Shown here one piece after another: positions 50,185 through 58,517 of a stretch of 64,000 bases of DNA. Numbering within the stretch: position 1 is the first letter of the stretch; each line of letters opens with the position of its first letter. This DNA is from Erysipelotrichaceae bacterium (GTDB lineage: Bacteria; Bacillota_I; Bacilli_A; Erysipelotrichales; Erysipelotrichaceae), in contig JAFRLM010000018.1 in NCBI GenBank assembly GCA_017431225.1, positions 40,584-104,583 of the forward strand, read 5' to 3'. The notes below the pieces were generated by a model. That model searched no databases. It worked only from the letters and a program-made list of their open reading frames with translations, and was not told the DNA's origin. The translations under genes and the position numbers were made by a program.

Positions 50185-51811
50185 TCTGTTTCTCCGCGGC
50201 CGTCATCTCGTAATAGATCCGGAACTTATCATTGGTAAAGGAGATCCTGCGGTTGCGTTCCAGCTGCAGGATGCCCATATCGACCAGAAGTTTCTGGCAG
50301 TTCATCGTATCGGGGACCGTAAAACCGTAGCTGAAGTTCACTTCCGCCATCAGCTGCAGGAAGCGGTCCTGACCGACCTCCTTCGTCTGTTTCTTTTTCA
50401 TTTCCGTCGCCAGCGCTTCCAGATAATACGGAAGATAATCGATATTGGTGTCTTTCTTTTCGTTGCGCTCGCGCTCCATCAGCATGTCCAGGTAATCCCC
50501 GGTCATTTCAAAGGGGATCTCCTTTTTCTGCTGCACGACTTCCAGGAACTGGCGCAGCTGGATCGGTTTGGTGAGATCATTCAGGATCCCGCTGTTGGAG
50601 GCGACCCGGTCACGGATGATCTGCAGGGTCTCGGGATCGCTGCAGTTCTCCTCAAAATAGGTCATCTTGTCTTCCACCGTCAGCGGCATGAGATGCAGTG
50701 TTCTCGCGTTCGACAACATCATGATCGAAGGACGGATCACCGCGCGGTCGGTAAAGACGATCCGCACATCGGGATACATCGCGGCGATGCCGTCGGCTTC
50801 AAAAGCGAGTTTTGAGCGGACTTCAAGGTTCAGGATCTCGTTGAGGCCGTCAAGCAGAAGACAGATCTGCCCGTTCTGGATCAGGCGCTCCGCTTCGCTG
50901 AAACTGGCTCCGAGTTCCTTGGCTGTCTCACTGTACAGCATCCGGTCGCCGGCCGTGAGCCGGGCAAGCGGGATATAGACCGGAAGGATCCGGCTGTTAT
51001 TGTTTTTGATATTCTGCGCCATCAGATAGGCAAGGCGCATCAGGGCGGTCGTCTTGCCGGTACCGGCGTCGCCCGCCAGTTTCAGGCAGCTCTCCTCCTC
51101 GCCGATCAGATCATCAACGGTCAGCCCGTGTTCCTGAGAGTCCATCCATTTGACGTCGAGGTATTTATAACCTTTCAGGAAGCTGTTGTAGCGGCGGATC
51201 ACCTTATCGGCATAAGCGTTGAGATCGAGCGAGCGGACACGGAATTTTCCGGCGATCTCATTGCGGTGACGATACGCCAGATCGAGGTAGCAGACGATCA
51301 TCGAATTCGCCTTGGCATCGGCATCCATATCATCCAGCTTCAGCATCGCGCTGTGTGTCATCTTATTGCGCAGCTGATAGATATCGAGGTAATAGCGCAT
51401 ATACCCGGTCAGCGGAATGCCGTCATACTCACTGTCCGTGATCTTAAAGGCTTCCGTCTTTTCCGGATTGGGGTGCCAGTCAGAAGGCATGATATGGAAG
51501 GTATCCCGGTACTGCTTCGCCAGCATCAGGGTATCGTTGACCTCCGGATCCAGGGTATAGACCGGGGATCCGGCGATACAGTTATAAAGCGCCTTCATGT
51601 AGATCTCGATGTTCGAGAACTTCTGCAGATAATAGACCTTGCTGCCGCGGCCGGCATTATACATATCCTCGATCGCCTTCCCGAAATCGTAATAGCTTCC
51701 GTTGGATTCGAGAAACATGTCGAAAGCCGCGAAGGCTTCCTCGAAATGATCCATGTCATAATAGCGCACAGCCGCTTCGGCGAACCACGTCTTGATCTTC
51801 TCATTCAGCAT
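50171..51811 (-). CDS. NACHT-domain NTPase with N-terminal HEPN-like domain
   Basis: STAND NTPase of 546 aa. The N-terminal 220 residues are helical and hold RNKMTH at 148-153, which is the R-N-x3-H ribonuclease motif of HEPN domains. NACHT follows: Walker A GDAGTGKTT (247-255), Walker B LLLDGLNE (318-325), sensor VRIVFTDRA and a winged-helix region, with no repeat-type sensor after it. ATG 51811 is chosen over GTG 51820 because GAGG is eight bases away. HEPN-NACHT proteins in bacteria often defend against phages by cleaving RNA after sensing. Co-encoded with a 550-aa unknown. Defence role is inference. Confidence 0.83.
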   Translation of the reverse strand: MLNEKIKTWFAEAAVRYYDMDHFEEAFAAFDMFLESNGSYYDFGKAIEDMYNAGRGSKVYYLQKFSNIEIYMKALYNCIAGSPVYTLDPEVNDTLMLAKQYRDTFHIMPSDWHPNPEKTEAFKITDSEYDGIPLTGYMRYYLDIYQLRNKMTHSAMLKLDDMDADAKANSMIVCYLDLAYRHRNEIAGKFRVRSLDLNAYADKVIRRYNSFLKGYKYLDVKWMDSQEHGLTVDDLIGEEESCLKLAGDAGTGKTTALMRLAYLMAQNIKNNNSRILPVYIPLARLTAGDRMLYSETAKELGASFSEAERLIQNGQICLLLDGLNEILNLEVRSKLAFEADGIAAMYPDVRIVFTDRAVIRPSIMMLSNARTLHLMPLTVEDKMTYFEENCSDPETLQIIRDRVASNSGILNDLTKPIQLRQFLEVVQQKKEIPFEMTGDYLDMLMERERNEKKDTNIDYLPYYLEALATEMKKKQTKEVGQDRFLQLMAEVNFSYGFTVPDTMNCQKLLVDMGILQLERNRRISFTNDKFRIYYEMTAAEKQNELS

Positions 51812-51837
51812 CCTGCTCACCTCTTTATATTATTTAC

Positions 51838-51843
51838 ATTATA
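51838..51843 (-). promoter_or_regulatory. -10 box of the NACHT operon
   Basis: TATAAT on the minus strand, 27 bases before ATG 51811. No good -35 is present. Confidence 0.45.
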
Positions 51844-51875
51844 CAACAGCGCGAGCTTTCTCCCTCTCTCCTTAG

Positions 51876-51909
51876 AAAAAGACCGCTGTTTTTTTCAACA
51901 GCGGTCTTT
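51876..51909 (-). terminator. Terminator of fucO
   Basis: AAAGACCGCTGTT/AACAGCGGTCTTT 13-bp stem followed by TTTTTC on the minus strand, 25 bases after the fucO stop. Confidence 0.87.
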
Positions 51910-51933
51910 CCTGTTTTTCGGTTGCTTTTTTGC

Positions 51934-53085
51934 TTATTTCATCAAAGACAGGAACATTTCCTTGATGTCTTCGACAGTGACCGGACGCGGGTTGCCCGGT
52001 GTGCAGGCGTCTTTCAGTGCGTCTGCGGATAATGCGTCAACATCCTCCATCGGGATGACATCCTTTAAGGACATCTTGATGCCGACATCTTCGCCCAGCT
52101 GTTTAACAGCAGCAACAGCGGCAGCTCTTGCTTCCTCTAACGGCATCGTGTAGGCGCCTTCAACACCGAATGCGTCAGCAATATCGCGGTACTTTTCACC
52201 GGTGACCGGAGCGTTGTAAGCCATGACGGTCGGTAAAAGGGTCGCGCAGGCCTTGCCGTGCGGCATGTTGTAGTAAGCGGACAGAGTGTGGGCCATGGAG
52301 TGGTCAACACCGAGACCGACGTTGGAGAAGCCCATACCGGCAACATACTGTGCCAGAGCCATTGCTTCACGGCCTTCCGGTTCACCCTTGACGGCACCGC
52401 GCAGATTCTTGGCGATCATGCGGATCGCTTTGATATGGAACATATCGGAGAGTTCCCAGGCACCGGCGGTGATGTAGCCCTCGATCGCATGGGTCAGAGC
52501 GTCCATACCGGTAGCAGCTGCCAGGGATGCCGGCATCGAAGCCATCATATCCGGATCGACAAAGGCGACGACCGGGATGTCATGGACATCGACACAGACG
52601 AATTTACGTTTCTTTTCAACATCGGTGATGACGTAGTTGATGGTAACTTCCGCAGCTGTGCCGGCTGTCGTCGGAACGGCGAAGATCGGAGTGCACGGCT
52701 TCTTGGTCGGAGCTACGCCTTCAAGGGAACGTACATCCGCGAATTCCGGGTTGGTGTTGATGATGCCGATCGCCTTGGCTGTATCCATGGAGGAACCGCC
52801 GCCGATCGCGATGATGACATCTGCTTCCGCATCCGCAAAAGCCTTGACACCGGACTGGACGTTCTCGATCGTCGGGTTCGGCTGGATGTCAGTGTAAAGA
52901 GAATAAGCGATACCTGCTGCTTCGAGCAGATCAGTGACTTTCGCGGTAACGCCGAATTTTACAAGATCCGGGTCAGAAGCGACGAAAGCTTTCTTGAAAC
53001 CGCGTGCGTTGAATTCGGTAACGATCTCCTTGATCGCGCCGGCGCCGTGGTAGGAAGTTTCATTTAATACAAAACGATTTGCCAT
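51934..53085 (-). CDS. fucO: Lactaldehyde reductase/iron-containing alcohol dehydrogenase (FucO-like)
   Basis: Reduces L-lactaldehyde to 1,2-propanediol with NADH in fucose/rhamnose fermentation, 383 aa (E. coli FucO has a similar length). MANRFVLNETSYHGAGAI, AIGGGSSMDTAKAIGII, NNPEFADVRSLEG-type NTNPEFADVRSLEG, VPTTAGTAAEVT, the iron ligands in GMDALTHAIEGY and VDHSMAHTLSAYYNMPHGKA, and the end CTPGNPRPVTVEDI closely follow FucO. No fucose or rhamnose catabolic genes lie nearby, so it may work on other aldehydes. It is alone with its own promoter. Confidence 0.92.
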   Translation of the reverse strand: MANRFVLNETSYHGAGAIKEIVTEFNARGFKKAFVASDPDLVKFGVTAKVTDLLEAAGIAYSLYTDIQPNPTIENVQSGVKAFADAEADVIIAIGGGSSMDTAKAIGIINTNPEFADVRSLEGVAPTKKPCTPIFAVPTTAGTAAEVTINYVITDVEKKRKFVCVDVHDIPVVAFVDPDMMASMPASLAAATGMDALTHAIEGYITAGAWELSDMFHIKAIRMIAKNLRGAVKGEPEGREAMALAQYVAGMGFSNVGLGVDHSMAHTLSAYYNMPHGKACATLLPTVMAYNAPVTGEKYRDIADAFGVEGAYTMPLEEARAAAVAAVKQLGEDVGIKMSLKDVIPMEDVDALSADALKDACTPGNPRPVTVEDIKEMFLSLMK

Positions 53086-53115
53086 AATTATATTTTGCCT
53101 CCTAATGACAATTCA

Positions 53116-53143
53116 ATTATATAACTTGTGAATTATTTTACAA
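53116..53143 (-). promoter_or_regulatory. fucO promoter
   Basis: -35 TTGTAA (53138-53143) and -10 TATAAT (53116-53121) are 16 bases apart on the minus strand. A short inverted repeat CTTGT/ACAAG (53125-53144) overlaps the -35 and could bind a regulator. AGGAGG follows before ATG 53085. Confidence 0.55.
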
Positions 53144-53153
53144 GAATCATGCT

Positions 53154-53192
53154 TAAAAAAAGGAAGCCTCCCCTTTCCGTTGGCTTCCTTTT
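53154..53192 (-). terminator. Terminator of the ROK kinase gene
   Basis: AAAAGGAAGCC/GGCTTCCTTTTTTT stem on the minus strand, 16 bases after the ROK stop. Confidence 0.8.
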
Positions 53193-53207
53193 ATTGAAAG
53201 CATACTA

Positions 53208-54185
53208 TTATGCTGCTTTCCGGTTTTGAGCGTCCTCGATCAGGGACAGCGCGCCGTAGACGATCGAATCGTCTCCCAGGGCAGCGCTCTTCAGCTCTAC
53301 AGTCGAGCGGATCGAGGGCATACAGTAATTATCGACTTCCTTCAGGATCTTCTTGACGAAAGTCTCGCCGGTCGCCTCTACGACGCCGCCGCCGTAGATG
53401 ACGACATCGGGGCTGAAGGTATTGATCATATTGCCGGTCGCGACCGCCAGCCAGTGGCAGGCGCGGTTGACAGCTTCCACAGTGACCGGATCCTTTTTGC
53501 GCAGCGCCTGTTTCAGGTATTTGCTGCGGAAGGTCCCGCCTTCCAGATGTTCCAGCATCATCGTTTCTCTGCCGCGGGAAGCCTGACGGCGGATGTATTT
53601 GGTGATGCCCTGCTTGCTGGAGAAGGCTTCAAGACAGCCTCTCTGGCCGCAGTTGCAGACCGGACCCTCGGGGTCGAGGATCATATGGCCGTATTCGGCA
53701 CCCTTGAAATGGGAGCCGGTATAAAGCTTGCCGTCCAGGATCAGGCCGCCGCCCATGCCGGTTCCGACAAAGAAACCGACGACATTGGTGTAGCCCTGTC
53801 CGGCGCCGTGTTTGTATTCACCGAGGATACCGATGTTGACATCGTTTCCGATATAGAAAGGTACTTTGAATTTCTTCTCAAGCGGGGTGCGGATATCATA
53901 GTCGCGCCACGGCAGGTTCGGAGAGAACAGGATGATCCCGTTTTCCTGGTCGATGACGCCCGGAGCGCCGGCAGCGATGCCCTGCACCTGCTTCAGGCTG
54001 ATGCCGGATTTCTTGACCATTTCGGCAACGACGTTGATGATCGTCTGCTCGACGTTCTCGGTTCCTTCGCCGCTTCCTTTGGTACGCTTCTTTAAACGGT
54101 AGATGATCTCATCGTTTTCATTGAAGATCACACCGAGGATCTTGGTGCCTCCGATATCAAGGCAGATCTTGTAAGGTTTATCCAT
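53208..54185 (-). CDS. ROK-family glucokinase/sugar kinase
   Basis: Phosphorylates glucose or a related hexose with ATP, 325 aa. ROK marks: N-terminal ICLDIGGTKILGVIF, VGFFVGTGMGGGLILDG, EYGHMILDPEGPVCNCGQRGCLEAFSS (zinc CxCGxxGCxE) and EAVNRACHWLAVATGNMIN. The DIGGTK start without N-terminal HTH makes it a kinase, not a NagC-type repressor. The ATG at 54185 has GAAAGGG before it; a longer frame to 54203 lacks a site. Near the two chromate-type transporter genes but not clearly in one operon. Confidence 0.93.
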   Translation of the reverse strand: MDKPYKICLDIGGTKILGVIFNENDEIIYRLKKRTKGSGEGTENVEQTIINVVAEMVKKSGISLKQVQGIAAGAPGVIDQENGIILFSPNLPWRDYDIRTPLEKKFKVPFYIGNDVNIGILGEYKHGAGQGYTNVVGFFVGTGMGGGLILDGKLYTGSHFKGAEYGHMILDPEGPVCNCGQRGCLEAFSSKQGITKYIRRQASRGRETMMLEHLEGGTFRSKYLKQALRKKDPVTVEAVNRACHWLAVATGNMINTFSPDVVIYGGGVVEATGETFVKKILKEVDNYCMPSIRSTVELKSAALGDDSIVYGALSLIEDAQNRKAA

Positions 54186-54254
54186 AGCTACCCTTTCCAA
54201 CACACATATCTCTATTTAATCATATAAAAGCGAATTAAATCTTATAAAAACCGA

Positions 54255-54812
54255 TTATAGCACAAGCAGATAGATCACCGTGCCCAAAGCCGCGCTGCCC
54301 AGTAATACCAGGATCGAGGAAATCTTCGTTTTGCGCAGGACCAGCAGCGCCAGCGCGAAGAGTCCGAGTTCCACATAACGGATATCCGCCAGTCCGCCGT
54401 TTTCCCCGAACAGAGCCAGACGGAAGATCGTAAGACCCGCCGAAGCGACTAAGGCAACAACGACCGGACGCAGACGGTGCAGAACATTTTTCATGATCGA
54501 CAGATCCCGGTACTTCCCATAGAGGTAAGCCAGGAACAGGACGATGATCAGAGATGGCATGATGCAGCCCAGGGTGCAGATGACCGCGCCGGGAAGTCCG
54601 GCCATTCTGGTACCGACGAAGGTCGCGGCATTGACGCCGATCGGACCGGGGGTCATCTCGGCGATCGCCGTCAGATCCGCGTATTCCGCCATGGTCAGCC
54701 AGTGACGCTGTTCAACGACGAGCGAAAGGATCCAGGGCATCGCGGCATAACCGCCGCCGAAGGAGAATAAGCCGATCAGGAAGAAAGTCGTAAATAACTG
54801 TACAAAGATCAT
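54255..54812 (-). CDS. Chromate transporter subunit (ChrA-like, half-size)
   Basis: Half-length CHR permease of 185 aa. GLFSFGGGYAAMPWI and AEMTPGPIGVNAATFVG are the conserved motifs of the CHR family. Half-size genes come in pairs to form a full transporter. It overlaps its mate by four bases. Natural substrate is not certain; chromate/sulfate is the family label. Confidence 0.92.
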   Translation of the reverse strand: MIFVQLFTTFFLIGLFSFGGGYAAMPWILSLVVEQRHWLTMAEYADLTAIAEMTPGPIGVNAATFVGTRMAGLPGAVICTLGCIMPSLIIVLFLAYLYGKYRDLSIMKNVLHRLRPVVVALVASAGLTIFRLALFGENGGLADIRYVELGLFALALLVLRKTKISSILVLLGSAALGTVIYLLVL

Positions 54813-55387
54813 TCCTTCTTCCCTCCTAACGGCAGAAAGCCAATCACGAGCGCGATCAGGATGATCGCCAGCGAAGAGACCTTGAAGACCGTTAACGCAA
54901 AAAAGGCGGCGATCATCAGGATGAGATTCAGCATATCCTTTGACTTGATCACATTGGAAGCGAGGTCGATGACGACATCGACGATGACGGCCGCGACGCC
55001 GGCACGCAGGACCTGCATGACCGTCTGGGCGACCGGGTTGTCGATGAACTGTTTATAGAAGAAAGCCAGAACGGAAAGGATGACGAGCGGCGGGATGACC
55101 GTCGCTGTTAAAGAGACCACCACTCCCGGGATCCCGGCGATACGGTAACCGAAGATAATGGCGCTGTTGACGCCAAGAGCTCCGGGCGCCGACTGCGCGA
55201 TCGCGGTCATGTCGAGCACTTCCTGATCGTCCAGCCATTTCAGTTTCTGGGCAAAGGTGCGGCGCATCATGCTGATGATGACGAAACCACCGCCGAAGGT
55301 AAAGGCGGAGATCGTCAGCATCTTTATAAAGAGCGAAGCATAGGGATGGGGCTGATCAAAAAAAGCGGATCTTGTTTTTTCGTCCAT
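54809..55387 (-). CDS. Chromate transporter subunit (ChrA-like, half-size)
   Basis: Second half-length CHR permease, 192 aa, with FTFGGGFVIISMMR and IAQSAPGALGVNSAIIFG. About six TM helices. ATG 55387 has GGAGGAG upstream. It pairs with the following gene (54255-54812); the two proteins differ in helix topology as usual in split ChrA pairs. Terminator of the DUF2500 gene lies directly upstream. Confidence 0.92.
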   Translation of the reverse strand: MDEKTRSAFFDQPHPYASLFIKMLTISAFTFGGGFVIISMMRRTFAQKLKWLDDQEVLDMTAIAQSAPGALGVNSAIIFGYRIAGIPGVVVSLTATVIPPLVILSVLAFFYKQFIDNPVAQTVMQVLRAGVAAVIVDVVIDLASNVIKSKDMLNLILMIAAFFALTVFKVSSLAIILIALVIGFLPLGGKKE

Positions 55388-55424
55388 CTCTTCTCCTCCT
55401 TTCCGCCGGATTCCGTATTTTAGT

Positions 55425-55462
55425 AAAAAACAATACCGGCAGCGCTGAACTGCCGCTGCCGG
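55425..55462 (-). terminator. Terminator of the DUF2500-like gene
   Basis: CCGGCAGCG/CGCTGCCGG 9-bp stem followed on the minus strand by TATTGTTTTTT. A second GC-rich hairpin (GCGGGA/TCCCGC, about 55473-55490) lies beside it. Confidence 0.75.
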
Positions 55463-55549
55463 AAGCAGACCTGCGGGATCCGGGTCCCGCTGCCTGCCTT
55501 TTAGTTATGGATAATTATGAGAATATGGCGTTCTGCGATCGTAAGACCA

Positions 55550-55933
55550 TTAACGGAAACGGTCAAATCCAAGATATCTTGTGCCCTGGAAGGTCAGTTT
55601 CCCGGTATCGCCTTCTGCCAGAAGACCGTATTCCTGACCGGTGACGGAGAATTCCATGCGGTCACCGCTTTCAACTTCAAAAGTCACATAGTGCCAGGTC
55701 GTGCTGTGCATGGAGCTGGTGGAGCTTGAGCGGCTCATGGAGTGGTCACTGCGGCGGGAGACGACTTTCGCCTCGACCGTCAGTTTGGGCTGCGCGTTAT
55801 TATAGCGGTTCTGTTTGATCATCCTCACGAAGATCGTGACAAAAACAGAAATGACCAGCAGGAACATGATAATGAAAAAGATCGGAAATACCGTCTGCAT
55901 GAACCCGAACATGGTAAATGGAAAATCGCGCAT
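55550..55933 (-). CDS. DUF2500-like membrane protein
   Basis: Membrane-anchored protein of 127 aa. One TM helix (VFPIFFIIMFLLVISVFVTIFV, about 15-36) and a soluble beta-rich domain: KLTVEAKVVSRR, TWHYVTFEVESGDRMEFSV, GQEYGLLAEGDTGKLTFQGTRYLGF. This order matches DUF2500, whose role is unknown. GGGGGA lies before ATG 55933. It is a single-gene unit with its own terminator. Confidence 0.85.
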   Translation of the reverse strand: MRDFPFTMFGFMQTVFPIFFIIMFLLVISVFVTIFVRMIKQNRYNNAQPKLTVEAKVVSRRSDHSMSRSSSTSSMHSTTWHYVTFEVESGDRMEFSVTGQEYGLLAEGDTGKLTFQGTRYLGFDRFR

Positions 55934-55999
55934 AATGTCCCCCTGTCTGCAGGCTCTTAAACCTCGCCCGGCCTGCTGTATTAAATATATATCTATATT

Positions 56000-56671
56000 C
56001 TACCCTTCTGTCTTCACAAAGACAAAATTCTCTTTTCCGGCTCCGAGCTCAAAGAAGTATCTGCAGATCCCGAGATCCGCCTTCCCCAGAAACCCCCGGG
56101 CGTAGCTTAAAGCGACCTCGTTGCCCTTTCCTTCGATCTTTACCGCCTGCCGGTTCACGGCTGTCGGCGCAAGAAGGACCGCTTCAACGCCTTCCTTGAA
56201 CCACCGCGGCATCTCGCCATCGTACTTCGCGATGTCCGCGAACTTTTTGCTGCGATGGGGATTTCCCTGCACCTCGCCATAGCCGACGATCACGATCCCG
56301 TGCGTCTTTTTACCGGGACTTAAGGCTTCGATCGCCTTGCGGCTGTATGTTCCTCCGACCCACCAGGTATTAAGACCCAGCGTCTGCGCGTACAACATGA
56401 GATCCGCGGAGGCATAGCCAAGCTTCTCCTCGAGATCTTCGCTGTCTTCACCGGTCAGAAGAAAGTAGTTCACGGCATTCTTCGCCAGAAAGAGTTTTAA
56501 CGCCGCGTTAAAAGCCGTATCGTCATTGCAGACAAGACGGATCTCTGTTCCCAGTTTTTCATTGTTCATCCGGACCCGTTCTTCGAGAAGTTGGATGACG
56601 TCTTCTTCCAGAGGGAGATCCTTGAAACGGCGCACGGTATGGCGCTGTTTCATTGCTTCTTTCATATCCAT
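56000..56671 (-). CDS. Nitroreductase-family protein
   Basis: FMN-dependent oxidoreductase fold, 223 aa. KQRHTVRRFKDLPLEEDVIQ is the classic N terminus with Arg residues for FMN phosphate. YASADLMLYAQTLGLNTWWVGG and APTAVNRQAVKIEG (the FMN-proximal motif) are present. Substrate unknown. It lies eleven bases after the DUF2804 gene, probably cotranscribed. Confidence 0.88.
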   Translation of the reverse strand: MDMKEAMKQRHTVRRFKDLPLEEDVIQLLEERVRMNNEKLGTEIRLVCNDDTAFNAALKLFLAKNAVNYFLLTGEDSEDLEEKLGYASADLMLYAQTLGLNTWWVGGTYSRKAIEALSPGKKTHGIVIVGYGEVQGNPHRSKKFADIAKYDGEMPRWFKEGVEAVLLAPTAVNRQAVKIEGKGNEVALSYARGFLGKADLGICRYFFELGAGKENFVFVKTEG

Positions 56672-56682
56672 ATACTGTTCCC

Positions 56683-57756
56683 TTAATACTTATTGTGCAC
56701 CTTCTCCGCAAAGCAGAGAACGTCCTGCAGTTCGATCACTTCGCCGTTGTCGAGAACAGCTTTTCCGCTCATCCGGCCGAAGACTTGATGCTGGTCGGAG
56801 ATGATGAATTTGAAATCGAGCTTGGCGGCACGGTCAAGGACCGGTTTGAAGGTCATCTCGAAGCGTCCGTCGGAGGAGCTCATCTTCCATTCCTTCATGT
56901 ATTCCGGACCTTCCATCGCCTTGGGATCGGGATCATTGGGGATGCCGAAGTCGACATCGTCCAGCTTATGGGCGATCCCGTCTACGAAGAGGATGTTCTC
57001 GCTGGCGGCTTTGGTGTTGCCGAAGCCGTAGCCGATATTGAAGCCGAAACGGTGACCGCCGATCTTCGCGTTGCCGTTGCCCCAGTACCAGGTATTGTCA
57101 TAGGTCCAGACGCCTCTTCCCCAGTCGAGGGTCCCGTAGTCGTGTTCCGGATCGAAGGTGTAGGTCTTTCCGTCATATTCGATGCTTCCCGAGGCGGGCA
57201 TGCAGTTGACCTTGGTGTTGTAATAGAAGCGTTTGTCCGCGTCCCAGGGGGTCGCGATCGTCATCGAATCCTCATCCGCTTCCATCAGCACGATATCCGC
57301 CTTGAGATCCTTCCCCTTTTCAAAATCCCTGAAATCGCATTTGATCCTTCTTTCTCCCTCTTTCTTGAGATAGGAGAGATCAAGACGCTTGTCTTTATAG
57401 ATCACGTCTCCTTCTCTGATCGAAGAAGGCATCTTCATCTTTCCCATGGGGAAGACATTCAGGACAGTCTCGGTATGCTCACAGGCATTTCCTTCATCGA
57501 GATGCAGGAGCGATACGGACTGCAGACCGACATAGCCGTCATCCGAAAGTGTGAACGCCGCGGCAAAACTCTCGCTGCCGTCGCGTTTCCCGTCATGGAT
57601 GATGATGTAGTAGTCCCATTCTTTGATCCTGTAGGCAGGGGCCTGGATCTTTGTCCGGTCGTACTCCCAGAACTGGCGTCTGCCCCATCCGGGTTCCGTC
57701 AGATTGCCGGATGAATTCAAAAGAACGGTCTTTTCTTTTATTTCATGATTTCTCAT
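56683..57756 (-). CDS. DUF2804-domain protein
   Basis: 357 aa with DUF2804 features: lipocalin-like beta barrel halves, DYGTLDWGRGVWTYDNTWYWGNG, RFGFNIGYGFGNTKAASEN and FVDGIAHKLDDVDF. No signal peptide, so it is cytosolic or membrane peripheral. Function unknown; related folds bind or modify hydrophobic ligands. The start at 57756 has AAGGAGG. Forms a unit with the nitroreductase gene. Confidence 0.85.
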   Translation of the reverse strand: MRNHEIKEKTVLLNSSGNLTEPGWGRRQFWEYDRTKIQAPAYRIKEWDYYIIIHDGKRDGSESFAAAFTLSDDGYVGLQSVSLLHLDEGNACEHTETVLNVFPMGKMKMPSSIREGDVIYKDKRLDLSYLKKEGERRIKCDFRDFEKGKDLKADIVLMEADEDSMTIATPWDADKRFYYNTKVNCMPASGSIEYDGKTYTFDPEHDYGTLDWGRGVWTYDNTWYWGNGNAKIGGHRFGFNIGYGFGNTKAASENILFVDGIAHKLDDVDFGIPNDPDPKAMEGPEYMKEWKMSSSDGRFEMTFKPVLDRAAKLDFKFIISDQHQVFGRMSGKAVLDNGEVIELQDVLCFAEKVHNKY

Positions 57757-57813
57757 AACAGCCTCCTTAACCACCGGGCTTTCTTACTTTTAGTATACCA
57801 TTCCCAGGCGTGA

Positions 57814-57843
57814 AGAAAAAAAGCCCGGCAGTTTCTGCCGGGT
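57814..57843 (-). terminator. Terminator of the small lipoprotein gene
   Basis: GCCCGGCA/TGCCGGGT stem followed by TTTTTTT on the minus strand, 30 bases after the stop. Confidence 0.85.
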
Positions 57844-57872
57844 TCCCAGTCGGGGAGAATGCTGGAAAACTT

Positions 57873-58454
57873 TTATTCTTTGATCTTGCTGAAGCCCCAG
57901 AGATAGAACAGATCTGTGCTTCCCTGATGGTAAGCGTCATAGACAGCCTGATCACTGTCGTAGACCTGATCGCTGAGGAACGCGAGATGATGCTCGAAGG
58001 GACGGCTTCCGCCGTTTGTCTCTTCTTCCGTCACGGTCATGATCTGATAGAGGTATTTTCCTTCGTTGGTATATGTCGCCGGTACTCCGAATTTGTCATG
58101 AGAAGTATCGGTCAGCGCCTGATAACGGTCTCCGTCAAAGGTCAGATAGGTATAGATCGGATCGCCCTCGATCGTGATGTTGGCAAAGGTGACAGAACTG
58201 TCTTTTCCCTGTTCGGTTTCTTCCACGAACTCATCCCATTTTTCCGGATTACGCAGCTCGCAGTAGATACAGACCGGAATCTCGTCCTCTTCCGAGGGTC
58301 TCTCCGGAAGGCCCTGCAGATAGGTGACCGGATCAAATGTCGTTTCCGGTGTCTCCGCTGCATCCGGTTCCTTTACGGTCTCCTCTTTTTTCACGCCGCA
58401 TCCCGCCGCAAGCAGAAGCACGGCAATGAGCGTTAACACGAACAGTTTTTTCAT
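57873..58454 (-). CDS. Small lipoprotein of unknown function
   Basis: 193 aa with an N-terminal lipoprotein signal: KKLFVLTLIAVLLLAAGCG, with lipobox Cys about residue 18-19. The mature domain has IPVCIYCELRNPEKWDEF, ANITIEGDPIYTYLTFDGD and a C-terminal TDLFYLWGFSKI. No family recognised. The start at 58454 has GGAGG nine bases upstream; an ATG at 58472 overlaps it and lacks a site. Surface anchored. Confidence 0.8.
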   Translation of the reverse strand: MKKLFVLTLIAVLLLAAGCGVKKEETVKEPDAAETPETTFDPVTYLQGLPERPSEEDEIPVCIYCELRNPEKWDEFVEETEQGKDSSVTFANITIEGDPIYTYLTFDGDRYQALTDTSHDKFGVPATYTNEGKYLYQIMTVTEEETNGGSRPFEHHLAFLSDQVYDSDQAVYDAYHQGSTDLFYLWGFSKIKE

Positions 58455-58517
58455 CTTTCTGTCCTCCCTCACCCCTATAGACAGGAAAGCCGATGATCAC
58501 GTCACAGAGTTTTTAAC

